The notes: a model not told the origin generated them from the sequence alone. A DNA stretch of 64,000 nt from Gemmatimonadota bacterium (GCA_041390125.1 JAWKQN010000004.1:310001-374000); one strand, 5' to 3'. Counted from the stretch's first letter, positions 14,990 to 24,532 are shown. Program-made: numbers and translations.

Positions 14990-16360
14990 TCAGGGGAGGT
15001 GGGTGGCGATCAGGGCGGCGGTGACCAGCAGGACACCGAGGCCCAGGAGGAGTTCCAGGGTGGCGGGGATGCGCAGCAAGCCCACGCGCGGCTGCTCCTG
15101 CAGGGCGGGGCGCACCACCCGCCAGTTGTAGAACCCGAGCGCGGCCGCCCCGGCCAGCAGCCCCAGCTTGAGGAGGAGCGTGCGGCCGTAGCCGGTGCCC
15201 GTGAGCGCCCCGAACGCCCCGACGCGGTCCCAGGCGTTGACGGCTCCCGTGGCCAGCAGCACCAGGACCGCCATCAGGCTGACGCGGGAGAAGGACGCGA
15301 TCCACGAGGGAAGGGCGGGGACGCGACCGTCGGCGTCGCGCGCGCGGCGCAACAGCGGCAGCGCCACGAACACCAGGCCCGCCAGCGCACCGATCCAGGC
15401 GCCCGCGGCGGCGACGTGCAGCGTATCGGCAACCAGCAACGGGACCCGCCTCGCTCCGTCCACCGCCCACGCGTGTCCGGAGAGCGGAGGTGCCAGGGTC
15501 GCGAGCGCGGCGGCGACCGTGGCTACGACCCAGCCCGCCCGTCCGGTCGTGGAGCGCGCCGCGCGAAGCAATCCGAAGGCGAAGAGCAGCGCTGCGCCCA
15601 GGTGCAGCCACCATCCCCATCCCCACGGGGTCTGGAAGAGGAGTGGGAGCGCGCCCGTCCCGGTCGCGCCGGCCTGGGTGAAGACGCGCACCACCGCGCC
15701 CGTGCCCGCCAGCAGCACGCCGATCCACCCCAGACGCCGCAGGCCGGTCCGGGCCGCGTCGGCCAGCGCGGTCTCGCCGCGGCGCGCGGCCGGCGCGACC
15801 ACCGACCACCGGAACGTCACGACGCCGATGAGCAGCGTCGTGGACAGCAGGAACAGCCAGCGCCCGGCGAGCCCGAGCGGATCGTGCGGCGCGAGTGGGG
15901 GCGGAGCGGGTCCGGCCTGCGGGGCCACGGGCGGCGGCGCGGCCGGGAGCGTATCCGCCGCCTGGTCCCCGACCGAGGTGGCGCCACGCTCGACCGTGAA
16001 CGCGAAGCTCCCGGAGACGGGATGGGAATCAGGACCCGCGGTACGCCACGTCACCTGGTGGAGCCCCGCGCCCAGCGGGGCCGCGATGCGGGCCACGAGC
16101 TCGCGGTCGCCGCTGGCGGGTGCGTAGTCGAGCGCGCCGAGCGGGACGAGCCCGCCGTCGGGAGCCCGCAGCTCCACGCTCGACAGCGCGCGCTGCACCA
16201 GCGTGGTGAACCGCAGGCGGATCTCGCCCGGCGCCTCGGCCAGACGCTGGTCGGCCGCGGGCTGGCTGCTCTCCAGGTCCGTGTGGCGCGGCCCCGCCGC
16301 CGGCAGCAGGGTCAGGATCGCCAGGACCGTCGCCGCGCCGACGGCCCGCGCACGCCTCAC
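14990..16360 (-). CDS. CopC-CopD fusion copper-resistance/import protein
   Basis: 456 residues. After a signal peptide, residues about 25-125 form the CopC beta-barrel: a near-N-terminal His (GPRHTDL) and DSH in GPDSHPVSG are the expected Cu(II) ligands. A Pro/Ala linker leads to about eight membrane helices of the CopD domain (PF05425), e.g. SGHAWAVDG and LHVAAAGAWIGAL with conserved histidines. Such proteins bind copper outside and are thought to bring it across the membrane. The start GTG at 16360 overlaps the stop of the aminotransferase gene. Fused CopCD forms are known in other bacteria (for example YcnJ-like proteins). Confidence 0.88.
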   Translation of the reverse strand: MRRARAVGAATVLAILTLLPAAGPRHTDLESSQPAADQRLAEAPGEIRLRFTTLVQRALSSVELRAPDGGLVPLGALDYAPASGDRELVARIAAPLGAGLHQVTWRTAGPDSHPVSGSFAFTVERGATSVGDQAADTLPAAPPPVAPQAGPAPPPLAPHDPLGLAGRWLFLLSTTLLIGVVTFRWSVVAPAARRGETALADAARTGLRRLGWIGVLLAGTGAVVRVFTQAGATGTGALPLLFQTPWGWGWWLHLGAALLFAFGLLRAARSTTGRAGWVVATVAAALATLAPPLSGHAWAVDGARRVPLLVADTLHVAAAGAWIGALAGLVFVALPLLRRARDADGRVPALPSWIASFSRVSLMAVLVLLATGAVNAWDRVGAFGALTGTGYGRTLLLKLGLLAGAAALGFYNWRVVRPALQEQPRVGLLRIPATLELLLGLGVLLVTAALIATHLP

Positions 16361-17667
16361 GCCGGCAGGCCTCGCTGGAGCACGGTGACGATCGCGTCCG
16401 TGAAGCGGTCGACCTCCTCCAGCGAGGAGTACACCGACGGCGACACCCGCAGGCCCTCGAACTCGGGGTGCTTGATGGCGACGACCAGGATGCGGTGCTC
16501 GGACCACAACCACTCCGTCAGCGCCACCGTGTCCACGCCCTCGACCTGTACGTTGGCGATGCCGCACGAGCGACCGGGCTGGCGGCTGGTGTGCAGGCGG
16601 ATGCGGTCGTGCTGCAGCAGGGCGTCCGCCCAGCGGTCACGCAGGTAGCGCAGGCGTGCGTCCTTGCGCGCGGCGCCGATGCCCTGGTGGAACGTGAGGG
16701 CCTCCCCGATGGCGAGGTAGTTCGCCGCCGGATGGGTGCCGATCTCCTCGAACTTGCGGATGTTGGCGTCCATCCCCTCCGGAGCCGCCATCAGCGGCCA
16801 CAGGTCGGCGATCTTGTCCCGACGCACCCACAGCATTCCGGTCCCGTGTGGGGCGAACAGCCACTTGTGCAGGCTCGTGCTGTAGTTGTCGCACTCGAGG
16901 TCGGAGATCTTGAAGTCGAAATGGGCGAGCGCGTGTGCGCCGTCCACCACGACCGGGATCCCGTGCCGACGGGCCATCGCCGCTACCTCGCGGACCGGCA
17001 GGATCTGCCCGGTGAGGTTGATCATATGGCACATCAGGATCATGCGTGTCTTCGGCGTGATGCCCGCCTCGAAGCGCCGCACCACCTCCGCGGTGTCCTC
17101 GGCGGGCACCGGCAGCTGGATCTGCTTCATCACGATGCCTTCCCGGCGCTCGCGCTGCTGGAAGGTCGTGATCATCCGACCGTAGTCCTGCGTGGACGTG
17201 AGGACCTCATCGCCGCGTTGCAGGTCGATGCCGAGCTGGACGGTCTGCAGGCTCTCCGACGCATTGCGCGTGAACGCGACCTCTTCGGGATCGACCCCCC
17301 ACTCCCGGGCGAACCGTTGACGGACGCCTTCCCGTTGCGGCTCGAGCACGCGCCACATCGTGTAGGCGGGTGCGAGGTTGGAGTAGTCCAGGTGCCGCTT
17401 CATGGCGTCCTGCACCCAGACCGGTGAGGGGCTGACGCCGCCGTTGTTGAAGTTGACCAGCGTGCGGTCCACGGAGAACGCGCGCTGCACCTCGACCCAG
17501 AAGTCCTCGTTGGCGGCGATCTCGTCCGGAGTGCCCGGAGTGGCCGCCAGGTCGCCGACGATCTCCGCCGCGGAGCGCGCGAACACCGGTGTGGGCAGGG
17601 CGCCTCCGAGCGCGAGCGCGGCGGCGGGATAGCGGATGGCACCGAGGAACTGGCGACGATCGGTCAT
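16357..17667 (-). CDS. Tat-exported class V aminotransferase family protein
   Basis: 436 residues from ATG 17667, preceded by GGAGGA. The N-terminus is a twin-arginine signal (TDRRQFLGAIRYPAAALALGG). The PLP-dependent fold follows: NFNNGGVSPSP, FTRNASESLQT, VDGAHAL with the PLP-contacting Asp, and the Schiff-base lysine in STSLHKWLFAPHGTG. The closest family types are isopenicillin-N epimerase-like and cysteine desulfurase-like enzymes. An exported PLP enzyme is unusual: Tat transport would carry it folded with cofactor. It heads the operon with CopCD, so sulfur or amine chemistry linked to copper is possible but unproven. Confidence 0.85.
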   Translation of the reverse strand: MTDRRQFLGAIRYPAAALALGGALPTPVFARSAAEIVGDLAATPGTPDEIAANEDFWVEVQRAFSVDRTLVNFNNGGVSPSPVWVQDAMKRHLDYSNLAPAYTMWRVLEPQREGVRQRFAREWGVDPEEVAFTRNASESLQTVQLGIDLQRGDEVLTSTQDYGRMITTFQQRERREGIVMKQIQLPVPAEDTAEVVRRFEAGITPKTRMILMCHMINLTGQILPVREVAAMARRHGIPVVVDGAHALAHFDFKISDLECDNYSTSLHKWLFAPHGTGMLWVRRDKIADLWPLMAAPEGMDANIRKFEEIGTHPAANYLAIGEALTFHQGIGAARKDARLRYLRDRWADALLQHDRIRLHTSRQPGRSCGIANVQVEGVDTVALTEWLWSEHRILVVAIKHPEFEGLRVSPSVYSSLEEVDRFTDAIVTVLQRGLPA

Positions 17668-17769
17668 GGGTCCTCCGGGTCGGGGCGTTCCGGGACGATA
17701 GGACGGGCCGGAGGGAGCCGACAGGGGTCGACCGGGCCCGGTCGGCGCGCGGACACGACGTCCGCCGCC

Positions 17770-17798
17770 TTGACCCTCGTCCCTCCCGCCGGTTTTCT
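17770..17798 (+). promoter_or_regulatory. Candidate promoter for rnz-aroA/cmk
   Basis: TTGACC (17770-17775), 17 bases, then TTTTCT (17793-17798). The -35 is good, the -10 poor. It lies 24 bases before the rnz start codon, in the divergent gap facing the aminotransferase gene. Confidence 0.4.
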
Positions 17799-17821
17799 TG
17801 TGGCAGCCTGAGCCAGCCTCC

Positions 17822-18793
17822 GTGATCCGAATCACCTTCCTGGGAACGGCCGCGGCCCGACCGACCGTCGGGCGCGGCGTGAGCGCCTTCGCGGTTCAGC
17901 GCGAAGCGTCGCTGATGCTGTTCGACTGTGGCGAGGGGACCCAGCGTCAGATGATGCGCTACGGGACCGGCTTCGCCGTGACCGACATCTTCTTCACCCA
18001 CGTCCACGCGGACCACCTGCTGGGGCTCACGGGCCTGCTGCGCACCATGGCGCTGCAGGGCCGGACGGATGCCATCGGTCTGTATGGGCCGCCCCGGTCG
18101 CGCGGGGTGCTGGAGGACGCGGTGCGTCTGGGCGTGGAGCGGGTCGCCTTTCCCGTGCACGTGACGGAGCTGACCGCCGGCGACGTCGTGGAACGCGACG
18201 GCTTCCGCCTCCGGGCCGTCGCGGCCGAGCACGGTACCCCTGCGTTCGCATGGGCCCTGGAGGAGGAGCCGCGGCTCGGCCGCTTCGACGTGGAGCGGGC
18301 CCGCGAGCTGGGCGTGCCGCCCGGGCCTCTGTTCGGGCGGCTGCACCGGGGGGAGACGGTCGACCTGGACGGGAGGACGGTGACCCCCGACGAGGTGGTA
18401 GGTCCGACCCGTCCCGGGCGGAAGGTGGTCTTCTCGGGAGACAGCCGCCCCTGCCGGGCCATCACCGAGGCAGCCCGGGCCGCAGATCTGCTCGTGCACG
18501 AGGCCACCTTCGCAGACGCCGAGTCCGATCGCGCCCGGGAGACGGGGCACTCCACGGCCCGGGAGGCGGCCGAGGTGGCCCGCGCGGCCGGCGTGCGGCG
18601 GCTGATCCTCACGCACATCTCGGCCCGGTACGCGGACGCGCCGGGGGCCCTGGAGGCCGAGGCCGCCAAGGTGTTCCGCCCCGTGACGGTCGCCCATGAC
18701 GGCCTCGTCGTGGAGGTGCCCTTCCCGGAGGAGGAGATCCCTGCCGCCTCGGGGGCGGGGGATGCGCGCTCCGGACGGGAACCCGACCTGTGA
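17822..18793 (+). CDS. rnz: Ribonuclease Z
   Basis: 323 residues, normal for the short form. It begins with the family opening ITFLGTAAARPT and carries the metallo-beta-lactamase zinc motif THVHADHLLG near residue 60. VVFSGDSRPC, ATF, ETGHSTA and LTHISARY supply further zinc ligands (D and H). The dimeric cytosolic enzyme removes 3' trailers from tRNA precursors; the tRNA-Leu and tmRNA genes here lack an encoded CCA, which fits a need for it. GTG 17822 is chosen because the conserved N-terminus starts there; an in-frame TTG at 17798 would add eight residues. The stop overlaps the next start. Confidence 0.93.
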   Translation: MIRITFLGTAAARPTVGRGVSAFAVQREASLMLFDCGEGTQRQMMRYGTGFAVTDIFFTHVHADHLLGLTGLLRTMALQGRTDAIGLYGPPRSRGVLEDAVRLGVERVAFPVHVTELTAGDVVERDGFRLRAVAAEHGTPAFAWALEEEPRLGRFDVERARELGVPPGPLFGRLHRGETVDLDGRTVTPDEVVGPTRPGRKVVFSGDSRPCRAITEAARAADLLVHEATFADAESDRARETGHSTAREAAEVARAAGVRRLILTHISARYADAPGALEAEAAKVFRPVTVAHDGLVVEVPFPEEEIPAASGAGDARSGREPDL

Positions 18794-20763
18794 TCGAGCT
18801 GGAGGTACCAGGCGACAAGTCCATCACGCACAGGGCGTTGATCCTGTCCGCCCTTGCGGAGGGCGAGAGCCGGATCCTGGGGGCGCTCGTCTCCGAGGAT
18901 ACGCGCTCCACCGCGGCCGCCCTGCGCGCGCTCGGCGTCTCCATCTCGGAGCTCGACCCCGACGAGAGCCGGGTATCGGGCGTGGGTCTGCACGGGCTCA
19001 CGCCGCCCGCGGGTCCGCTCGACTGCGGCAACTCGGGAACCACGGCCCGGCTCCTGGCGGGGGTGTTGGCCGGCTGCCCCTTCGCCTCCGTCCTGGACGG
19101 GGACGTGTCGCTGCGGAGCCGTCCCATGGAGCGCGTCACCGCGCCGCTGGGACTCATGGGGGCCCGATGCGAGTCCCTGGAGGGCCCGGGGCGTCTCCCG
19201 CTCCGCATCCACGGCGGCGCCCTCGCGCCCATCGATCACCGCTCGGCGGTGGCGAGCGCCCAGGTCAAGAGCGCGCTGCTCCTGGCCGGGATGGTGGGGG
19301 GTGCCTGGGTCCTCGCCGCGGAGCCCCGGCGCTCCCGCGATCACACCGAGCGCATGCTGGGTGCGGCGGGGGTTCCCCTGATCGAGCACTGGCACGAGGG
19401 CGCCTGGCGCGTCGAGCTGCGCGACCCTCCGGACCGGCTCGTGGCCCGTACCTGGCACGTTCCGGGGGATTTCTCGGCGGCCGCCTTCTGGCTCGCCTGG
19501 GGGGTCCTGCGCCCGGCGGGGCCGCCGCTCCGGATCCGCAACGTCGGGCTCAACCCCACGCGGACCGGCCTGCTGGCCGTGTTGGCCCGCATGGGGGCGC
19601 GGGTCGAGGTGGCCGCCGCGGCCGATCTGGACGGGGAGACCCGCGGGGACCTGCTGGTGTGGCCGTCCGAGCTCGAGGCCACGGAGGTCGGCGCCGACGA
19701 GGTCCCGGCCGTGATCGACGAGCTCCCCCTGGTGGCGGTGCTGGGCGCCCGCGCCCGGGGTGTGACGCGCGTGCGTGGGGCCCAGGAGCTCCGGGTGAAG
19801 GAGAGCGACCGGATCCGGGCCGTGGTCGACAACCTGAGGGCGGTGGGCGCCGAGGCCCGTGAGCTCCCCGACGGCTTCGAGGTGAGCGGCGGCACCGGGC
19901 CGCTGGCCGGACGGGTGGAGACCCGGCACGACCACCGGATCGCGATGGCGTTCGGCGTCCTGGGCGCCCTCCCGGGCGCGGCGCTCGAGATCGACGATCC
20001 CGCCGTGGCGGCCGTCAGCTACCCGGCCTTCTTCACGACCCTGGAGCGGCTGCGCCGGGACGGGTGGGGCGCCTCCGCGGGCAGTCGACGTCCCGTCGTC
20101 ACCATCGACGGACCGGCCGGGTCGGGGAAGTCCACCACGGCGCGGGAGGTCGCCCGGCGGCTCGGCTTCCGTCACCTGGACTCGGGAGCGCTCTACCGCG
20201 CGCTCACCTGGGCGTTGCTCCGATCCGGCTGGGAGCTGTCCACCTGGGAGCGCCGCACGGCGGCCGAGCTGGAGGGGCTGGGCGTCGCGGCCCGACCGGG
20301 CCCGTCCGGTGTGGAGGTCCTGCAGGGCTCCGAGCCCATCCCCGATGCAGACCTGCGCAGCCCGCTCGTCACCGCCCACGTCTCGGCGGTCGCGGGGCTG
20401 CCGGCCGTCCGCTCGGTGCTGCTCCGGCTCCAGCGCGACGCGGCCGCGGGCGGGGGGTTGGTCGCGGACGGGCGCGACATGGGGACGGTCGTCTTCCCCC
20501 AGGCGGACGTGAAGGTGTTCTTCACGGCCGACCTCGAGGAGCGCGCCCGCCGGCGCCTTCGCGAGCGGGGTTCGGAGCCGGGCGACGCCCACGCGGTGCA
20601 GGTGGAAGCCTCCCTGATCCGGGACCGGGATTTCGCGGACGCGCACCGGGAGCTGAGCCCGCTCCGGGCCGCCCCAGACGCCCACCGCATCGACACGTCC
20701 GCGCTCGATTTCGCGGCCCAGGTGGAGGCCGTCCTGGCCCTCGTCCGTCGGTTGACGCCCTGA
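18790..20763 (+). CDS. Fused EPSP synthase - cytidylate kinase (AroA-Cmk)
   Basis: 657 residues in one frame. Residues 1-430 are 3-phosphoshikimate 1-carboxyvinyltransferase: VPGDKSITHRAL near the start, LDCGNSGTTARLLAG, VKSALLLAG, VKESDRI and RHDHRIAM. Residues about 435-657 are cytidylate kinase: P-loop IDGPAGSGKSTTA, LDSGALYRALTW, DGRDMGTVVFP and IRDRDFAD. The first half makes EPSP in the shikimate pathway, the second phosphorylates CMP and dCMP. Fusions of this kind are annotated in some other lineages, and cmk directly before rpsA is a widely conserved pair. The GTG start overlaps the rnz stop (GTGA). The rpsA promoter lies in its last codons. Confidence 0.93.
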   Translation: MIELEVPGDKSITHRALILSALAEGESRILGALVSEDTRSTAAALRALGVSISELDPDESRVSGVGLHGLTPPAGPLDCGNSGTTARLLAGVLAGCPFASVLDGDVSLRSRPMERVTAPLGLMGARCESLEGPGRLPLRIHGGALAPIDHRSAVASAQVKSALLLAGMVGGAWVLAAEPRRSRDHTERMLGAAGVPLIEHWHEGAWRVELRDPPDRLVARTWHVPGDFSAAAFWLAWGVLRPAGPPLRIRNVGLNPTRTGLLAVLARMGARVEVAAAADLDGETRGDLLVWPSELEATEVGADEVPAVIDELPLVAVLGARARGVTRVRGAQELRVKESDRIRAVVDNLRAVGAEARELPDGFEVSGGTGPLAGRVETRHDHRIAMAFGVLGALPGAALEIDDPAVAAVSYPAFFTTLERLRRDGWGASAGSRRPVVTIDGPAGSGKSTTAREVARRLGFRHLDSGALYRALTWALLRSGWELSTWERRTAAELEGLGVAARPGPSGVEVLQGSEPIPDADLRSPLVTAHVSAVAGLPAVRSVLLRLQRDAAAGGGLVADGRDMGTVVFPQADVKVFFTADLEERARRRLRERGSEPGDAHAVQVEASLIRDRDFADAHRELSPLRAAPDAHRIDTSALDFAAQVEAVLALVRRLTP

Positions 20764-20780
20764 GGGGCCAGATCTAGCTT
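20752..20780 (+). promoter_or_regulatory. rpsA promoter
   Basis: TTGACG (20752-20757), a 17-base spacer and TAGCTT (20775-20780), the best promoter in the window. It starts inside the last codons of cmk and gives a start site near 20787 and a leader of about 150 bases. Confidence 0.75.
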
Positions 20781-20791
20781 ACCGATCTGTC

Positions 20792-20833
20792 CAGGAACCG
20801 GGCTCCGTGAGGGACGGGGCCCCGAGGTTCCTG
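20792..20833 (+). promoter_or_regulatory. Long stem-loop in the rpsA 5' leader
   Basis: CAGGAACC (20792-20799) pairs with GGTTCCTG (20826-20833). Inside it GGGCTCCGT (20800-20808) pairs with ACGGGGCCC (20814-20822) with one G-U, around loop GAGGG; a 3-base bulge (CGA) separates the two helices. It begins about five bases after the predicted start site. A second small hairpin (GAGCCG/CGGCTC, 20911-20927) precedes the ribosome-binding site. Autogenous control by S1 or attenuation is inferred. Confidence 0.6.
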
Positions 20834-20938
20834 TGCGCGTGTCCGTCGGATGGCGGCGCGGTCGCACCCACGACCCCATCCCGGGTTCCCTCCGCGCGCC
20901 CGGACACACAGAGCCGTCCCGCGGCTCCCGGAAGGTCC

Positions 20939-22663
20939 ATGGCCAACACGATGTTCGTCGGCAACGCCGACCCCCACCTGCTCGACGATCCCTACGGCGA
21001 CGACGATCTCTCCATCTCGAGAGACGACTTCGCGAAGCTGCTCTCCGACTACGAGGACACCCTCCAGGACGTCAAGGAGGGCGAGATCGTCCGGGCGAAG
21101 GTCCTTCGCGTCAACGAGACGAACGTCATCCTCGAGTTCGGCTTCAAGAGCGAAGGCACCGTTCCCCTCGACGAGTTCAAGGATCCCGCCACCCTGGTGC
21201 CGGGCGCCGAGATCGAGGTGCTCCTCGAGAGCCTCGAGGACGAGCAGGGCGTGGTGGTGCTCTCCAAGAAGAAGGCGGACTTCCTCCGCGTCTGGGAGCG
21301 CATCAAGGAGGCCTACGAGCAGGATCGTCCGGTGAAGGGCACCCTCAGCCGCAAGATCAAGGGCGGCGTGACGGTGGACCTCATGGGCGTCGACGCCTTC
21401 CTCCCGGGTTCGCAGATCGCGCTGCGTCGCGTTCCGAACATCGAGGATCTGCTCGGCGACTCGTACGACTTCAAGATCATCAAGCTCAACAAGCGTCGCC
21501 GGAACATCGTGGTCTCGCGCCGCGTGCTGCTGGAGACCGAGCGCGAGTCCAAGCGCAAGAAGCTGGTCAAGGAGCTGCTGGTCGGTCAGGTCCGGGCGGG
21601 CGTGGTCAAGAACATCACGGACTTCGGTGCCTTCATCGACCTGGGCGGTCTGGACGGACTGCTCCACATCACCGACATGTCGTGGGGCCGGGTCGGGCAT
21701 CCCTCCGAGGTGGTCAAGATCGGTCAGGAGCTGGACATCAAGGTCCTCGACATCGACTGGGACCGCGAGCGCATCTCGCTCGGCCTCAAGCAGCTGCTCC
21801 CGTATCCGTGGACCGAGATCGACCGCAAGTATCCGGTCGGCTCCCGCGTGCGCGGCCGGGTGGTCTCCATCACGAACTACGGCGCCTTCATCGAGCTGGA
21901 GAAGGGCGTCGAGGGTCTGGTGCACATCTCCGAGATGTCCTGGACGCGCAACGTCCGGCATCCCAGCAAGCTCGTGAACATCGGGGACGAGATCGAAGCC
22001 GTGGTCCTGAAGGTCGACCCGGCCGACGAGAAGATCTCGCTCGGCATGAAGCAGATCGAGGAGGACCCCTGGCTGGCCCTGCCGGTCAAGTATCCCACCG
22101 GAACGGTGCTGGACGGCGTGGTCCGCAACCTCACGTCCTTCGGCGCGTTCGTGGAGATCGAGCCCGGGATCGACGGTCTCGTGCACGTCTCCGACATGAG
22201 CTGGACCAAGCGGGTCGAGCATCCGTCGGAGGTCGTGGAGAAGGGCCAGGAGATGAAGGTCATGGTCCTCGACGTGGACGCCGAGGGCAAGCGGATCTCG
22301 CTCGGGATCAAGCAACTGCTGGACGACCCGTGGCCTCAGATCGTCGAGCGCTTCGCGCCCGGCGTGGAGCAGGAGGCCACCGTGGTCCGCAACCAGGAAG
22401 GCGGCGTGGTCGTCGACATGGGAGACGACATCGAGGCCTTCGTGCCGCCCACGCACACCGGCGTGGACGACCCCGAGCGTCTGGACGAGTACTATGCGCC
22501 CGGTGAGAAGGTGGACGTGAAGGTCCTCGAGTCCGACGCCACCAATCGCCGGATCGTGCTGACGGTCACGACGCTGCCCGAGCGCAAGCCCGGACGGCGT
22601 CTCACGCCGGTCGCTGCCGAGAGCGGCGCCGAGGAGGCCGGCGAATCGGCGTCCGCGGAGTAG
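20939..22663 (+). CDS. rpsA: 30S ribosomal protein S1
   Basis: 574 residues with six S1 (OB-fold) repeats. The first two, about residues 40-110 and 120-190, are the divergent ribosome-docking pair. The next three are close copies, each with a G..V.G.V......GAF..L..G..GL.H.S.MSW core and ending ISLG.KQ. The sixth ends near residue 545, and an Ala/Glu-rich acidic tail follows. It binds mRNA on the 30S subunit and helps initiation. The ATG at 20939 follows GGAAGG. The gene has its own promoter and structured leader while also following cmk, a conserved arrangement. Confidence 0.96.
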   Translation: MANTMFVGNADPHLLDDPYGDDDLSISRDDFAKLLSDYEDTLQDVKEGEIVRAKVLRVNETNVILEFGFKSEGTVPLDEFKDPATLVPGAEIEVLLESLEDEQGVVVLSKKKADFLRVWERIKEAYEQDRPVKGTLSRKIKGGVTVDLMGVDAFLPGSQIALRRVPNIEDLLGDSYDFKIIKLNKRRRNIVVSRRVLLETERESKRKKLVKELLVGQVRAGVVKNITDFGAFIDLGGLDGLLHITDMSWGRVGHPSEVVKIGQELDIKVLDIDWDRERISLGLKQLLPYPWTEIDRKYPVGSRVRGRVVSITNYGAFIELEKGVEGLVHISEMSWTRNVRHPSKLVNIGDEIEAVVLKVDPADEKISLGMKQIEEDPWLALPVKYPTGTVLDGVVRNLTSFGAFVEIEPGIDGLVHVSDMSWTKRVEHPSEVVEKGQEMKVMVLDVDAEGKRISLGIKQLLDDPWPQIVERFAPGVEQEATVVRNQEGGVVVDMGDDIEAFVPPTHTGVDDPERLDEYYAPGEKVDVKVLESDATNRRIVLTVTTLPERKPGRRLTPVAAESGAEEAGESASAE

Positions 22664-22680
22664 CCGAGCCGGGCCGGGTC

Positions 22681-24525
22681 GTGCGCGGACCGTTGGGCCG
22701 TGCCAGTGGATCGCCCGGTCGCCTTCGGGCGGCTGGGCGGTTCGCGCATGGTGCTCTGGTGACACTCCTGGGCGTCGCCGGGTGCCTCCCCGTGCAGCAG
22801 GGCGGTGCGGTCGATCCCGGGCCGGCCGTACCCACCGACCCCGCCATCGAGCGGGGTGCAGCGCCGAGCGCCGGCGCGGAGGCGACGGCGGCGCGCCTGC
22901 TCGGTGAAGCCAGGGCCGCGCTGGAGCGCGGAGACGATGCCCAGGCTCGCGCGCTCGCCACGCGGATCGTGGATGAATTCGCCAGCGTGCCGGGGACGGC
23001 GCAGGCCCTGTGGATCCGGGCCCAGGCGGAGCGCCGCGCCGGCGCGCCCGCCGACGCGGCGGCGGACGCCCGACGGTTCGTGGCCGTCCTGCCGGAAGGA
23101 GACGAGCGCCGGCTCACCGCGGCCCGGTTCGCCGCGGAGGCCTTCCTGGACGCGAGCGAACCGACCGCCGCCGTCCGTGCGCTCCTGGACCTGGCCGCGG
23201 CCGAGGCGCAGGCGAGCGGGAGGACCGGGGTGGACCTCGCGCGTACGGCGGTGCGCCGCATCCCCACCGACACGCTGCTGGTGCTCGCCGAGCAGGTGGG
23301 GCCGGGCCCGATGGGCGACCTGGTGGAGCTGGAGGCCGCCGTCGGGCTCTATTTCCGGGACGAGGTGGCGCGCGCGGCGCAGATCGCCCGGGCGCTCCTG
23401 CAGGAGTCGTTGACGGCGGAGGATCGCCGGATCGCCGAATCGATCGTGTCCGGCAACGCGGAAGCCGTCCTCGGCGACGGCGTGGCCGTGGGCGCGTTGC
23501 TTCCCAGCACCGGCTCACCGGTGATGCGCGAGTACGCGTCGGCCATCGAGGAAGGCGTGCGCGTGGCGTTCGAGACGCGCGCCCGGGACACGCGGCGGCC
23601 GGTCCGTCTGGAGATCCGCGACGACGGGGGCGACCCCGCCCGCACCGAACGATCGTTGCGGGAGTTGGAGGCCGCGGGCGCGGTGGGCGTCATCGGCCCC
23701 CTCCTGGACGACCAGCTCGTCGCCGCCGCGCGCACCCGCGCCTCCGAGTTGGCGCTGATCTCGCCCACCGCGGAGCGCGTGCCCGGTGACCAGGGCGTGT
23801 ATTCGCTCGGGGCCACCGAGCCGGGCGCGGCCCGGGCGCTCGCGGACTATGCGGTCGAGCAGGGCTTCCGTCGGGTCGCGGTCGTCTATCCGCGCACCCC
23901 CGCCGCCACGGCGGACGCGCAGAGCTTCGCGCAGGCCTACCGCGAAGGCAGCGCCGCTCCGGGCCGCGAGGTGCGCGAATTCACGTACGAGCCCGGCACC
24001 ACGTTCTTCCGCGAACAGCTCATGGGCGTCGCGGACTTCGGGGCCGAGGCCGTGGTGCTGCCGGTACCCGAGTCCGACGTCGAGCTGATCGCGCCCCAGG
24101 TATCGTTCTTCTCGCTGGATTCACTCGGGGTGCGCGTGCTGGGCACGGGATCGTGGGCCAGCCCCGACGTGCTCGATCGTGTGGATGTCCGCCATCTCGA
24201 CGGCGTCGTGGTGGCGTCCCCCCGGGATCCGGACGGGGAATCCGCCGAGCACCGCCGCTTCGTCGAGCGCTACGAGTCGGTCGTGCGCAAGACGCTGCGC
24301 AGTCCCATCCCGGCCTACGGCTACGACGCGGCTTCGTTGATCCTCGAGGCCATCGATCGTGGTGCGCGCACACCCGCGGACCTCGAAGCCCAGCTCGAAG
24401 GGATCCGCGACTTCCCGGGCGCCACGGGCGTCATCTCCATCGAAGGTGGGCAGATCGTCCGGCGCCACCAGCTCTACCTGCTGGAGGACGGACGACCCCG
24501 TCTGCTCGACCGGCCCAACAACTGA
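22681..24525 (+). CDS. Lipoprotein with TPR-like and periplasmic-binding-protein domains
   Basis: 614 residues from GTG 22681. A basic start and hydrophobic stretch end in the lipobox LLGVAGC near residue 36, so the mature protein should be lipid-anchored. Residues about 70-260 are Ala-rich paired helices of TPR type. Residues about 265-610 form a type I periplasmic-binding fold ([32 protein letters not shown], then YGYDAASLI). The architecture is that of LpoA/LppC-like penicillin-binding-protein activators and of Leu/Ile/Val-type receptors. A role in envelope assembly is more likely than transport, since no ABC genes follow. It sits between rpsA and the carboxylase gene, 17 bases after rpsA. 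Confidence 0.8.
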   Translation: MRGPLGRASGSPGRLRAAGRFAHGALVTLLGVAGCLPVQQGGAVDPGPAVPTDPAIERGAAPSAGAEATAARLLGEARAALERGDDAQARALATRIVDEFASVPGTAQALWIRAQAERRAGAPADAAADARRFVAVLPEGDERRLTAARFAAEAFLDASEPTAAVRALLDLAAAEAQASGRTGVDLARTAVRRIPTDTLLVLAEQVGPGPMGDLVELEAAVGLYFRDEVARAAQIARALLQESLTAEDRRIAESIVSGNAEAVLGDGVAVGALLPSTGSPVMREYASAIEEGVRVAFETRARDTRRPVRLEIRDDGGDPARTERSLRELEAAGAVGVIGPLLDDQLVAAARTRASELALISPTAERVPGDQGVYSLGATEPGAARALADYAVEQGFRRVAVVYPRTPAATADAQSFAQAYREGSAAPGREVREFTYEPGTTFFREQLMGVADFGAEAVVLPVPESDVELIAPQVSFFSLDSLGVRVLGTGSWASPDVLDRVDVRHLDGVVVASPRDPDGESAEHRRFVERYESVVRKTLRSPIPAYGYDAASLILEAIDRGARTPADLEAQLEGIRDFPGATGVISIEGGQIVRRHQLYLLEDGRPRLLDRPNN

Positions 24526-24532
24526 CGAAGGC

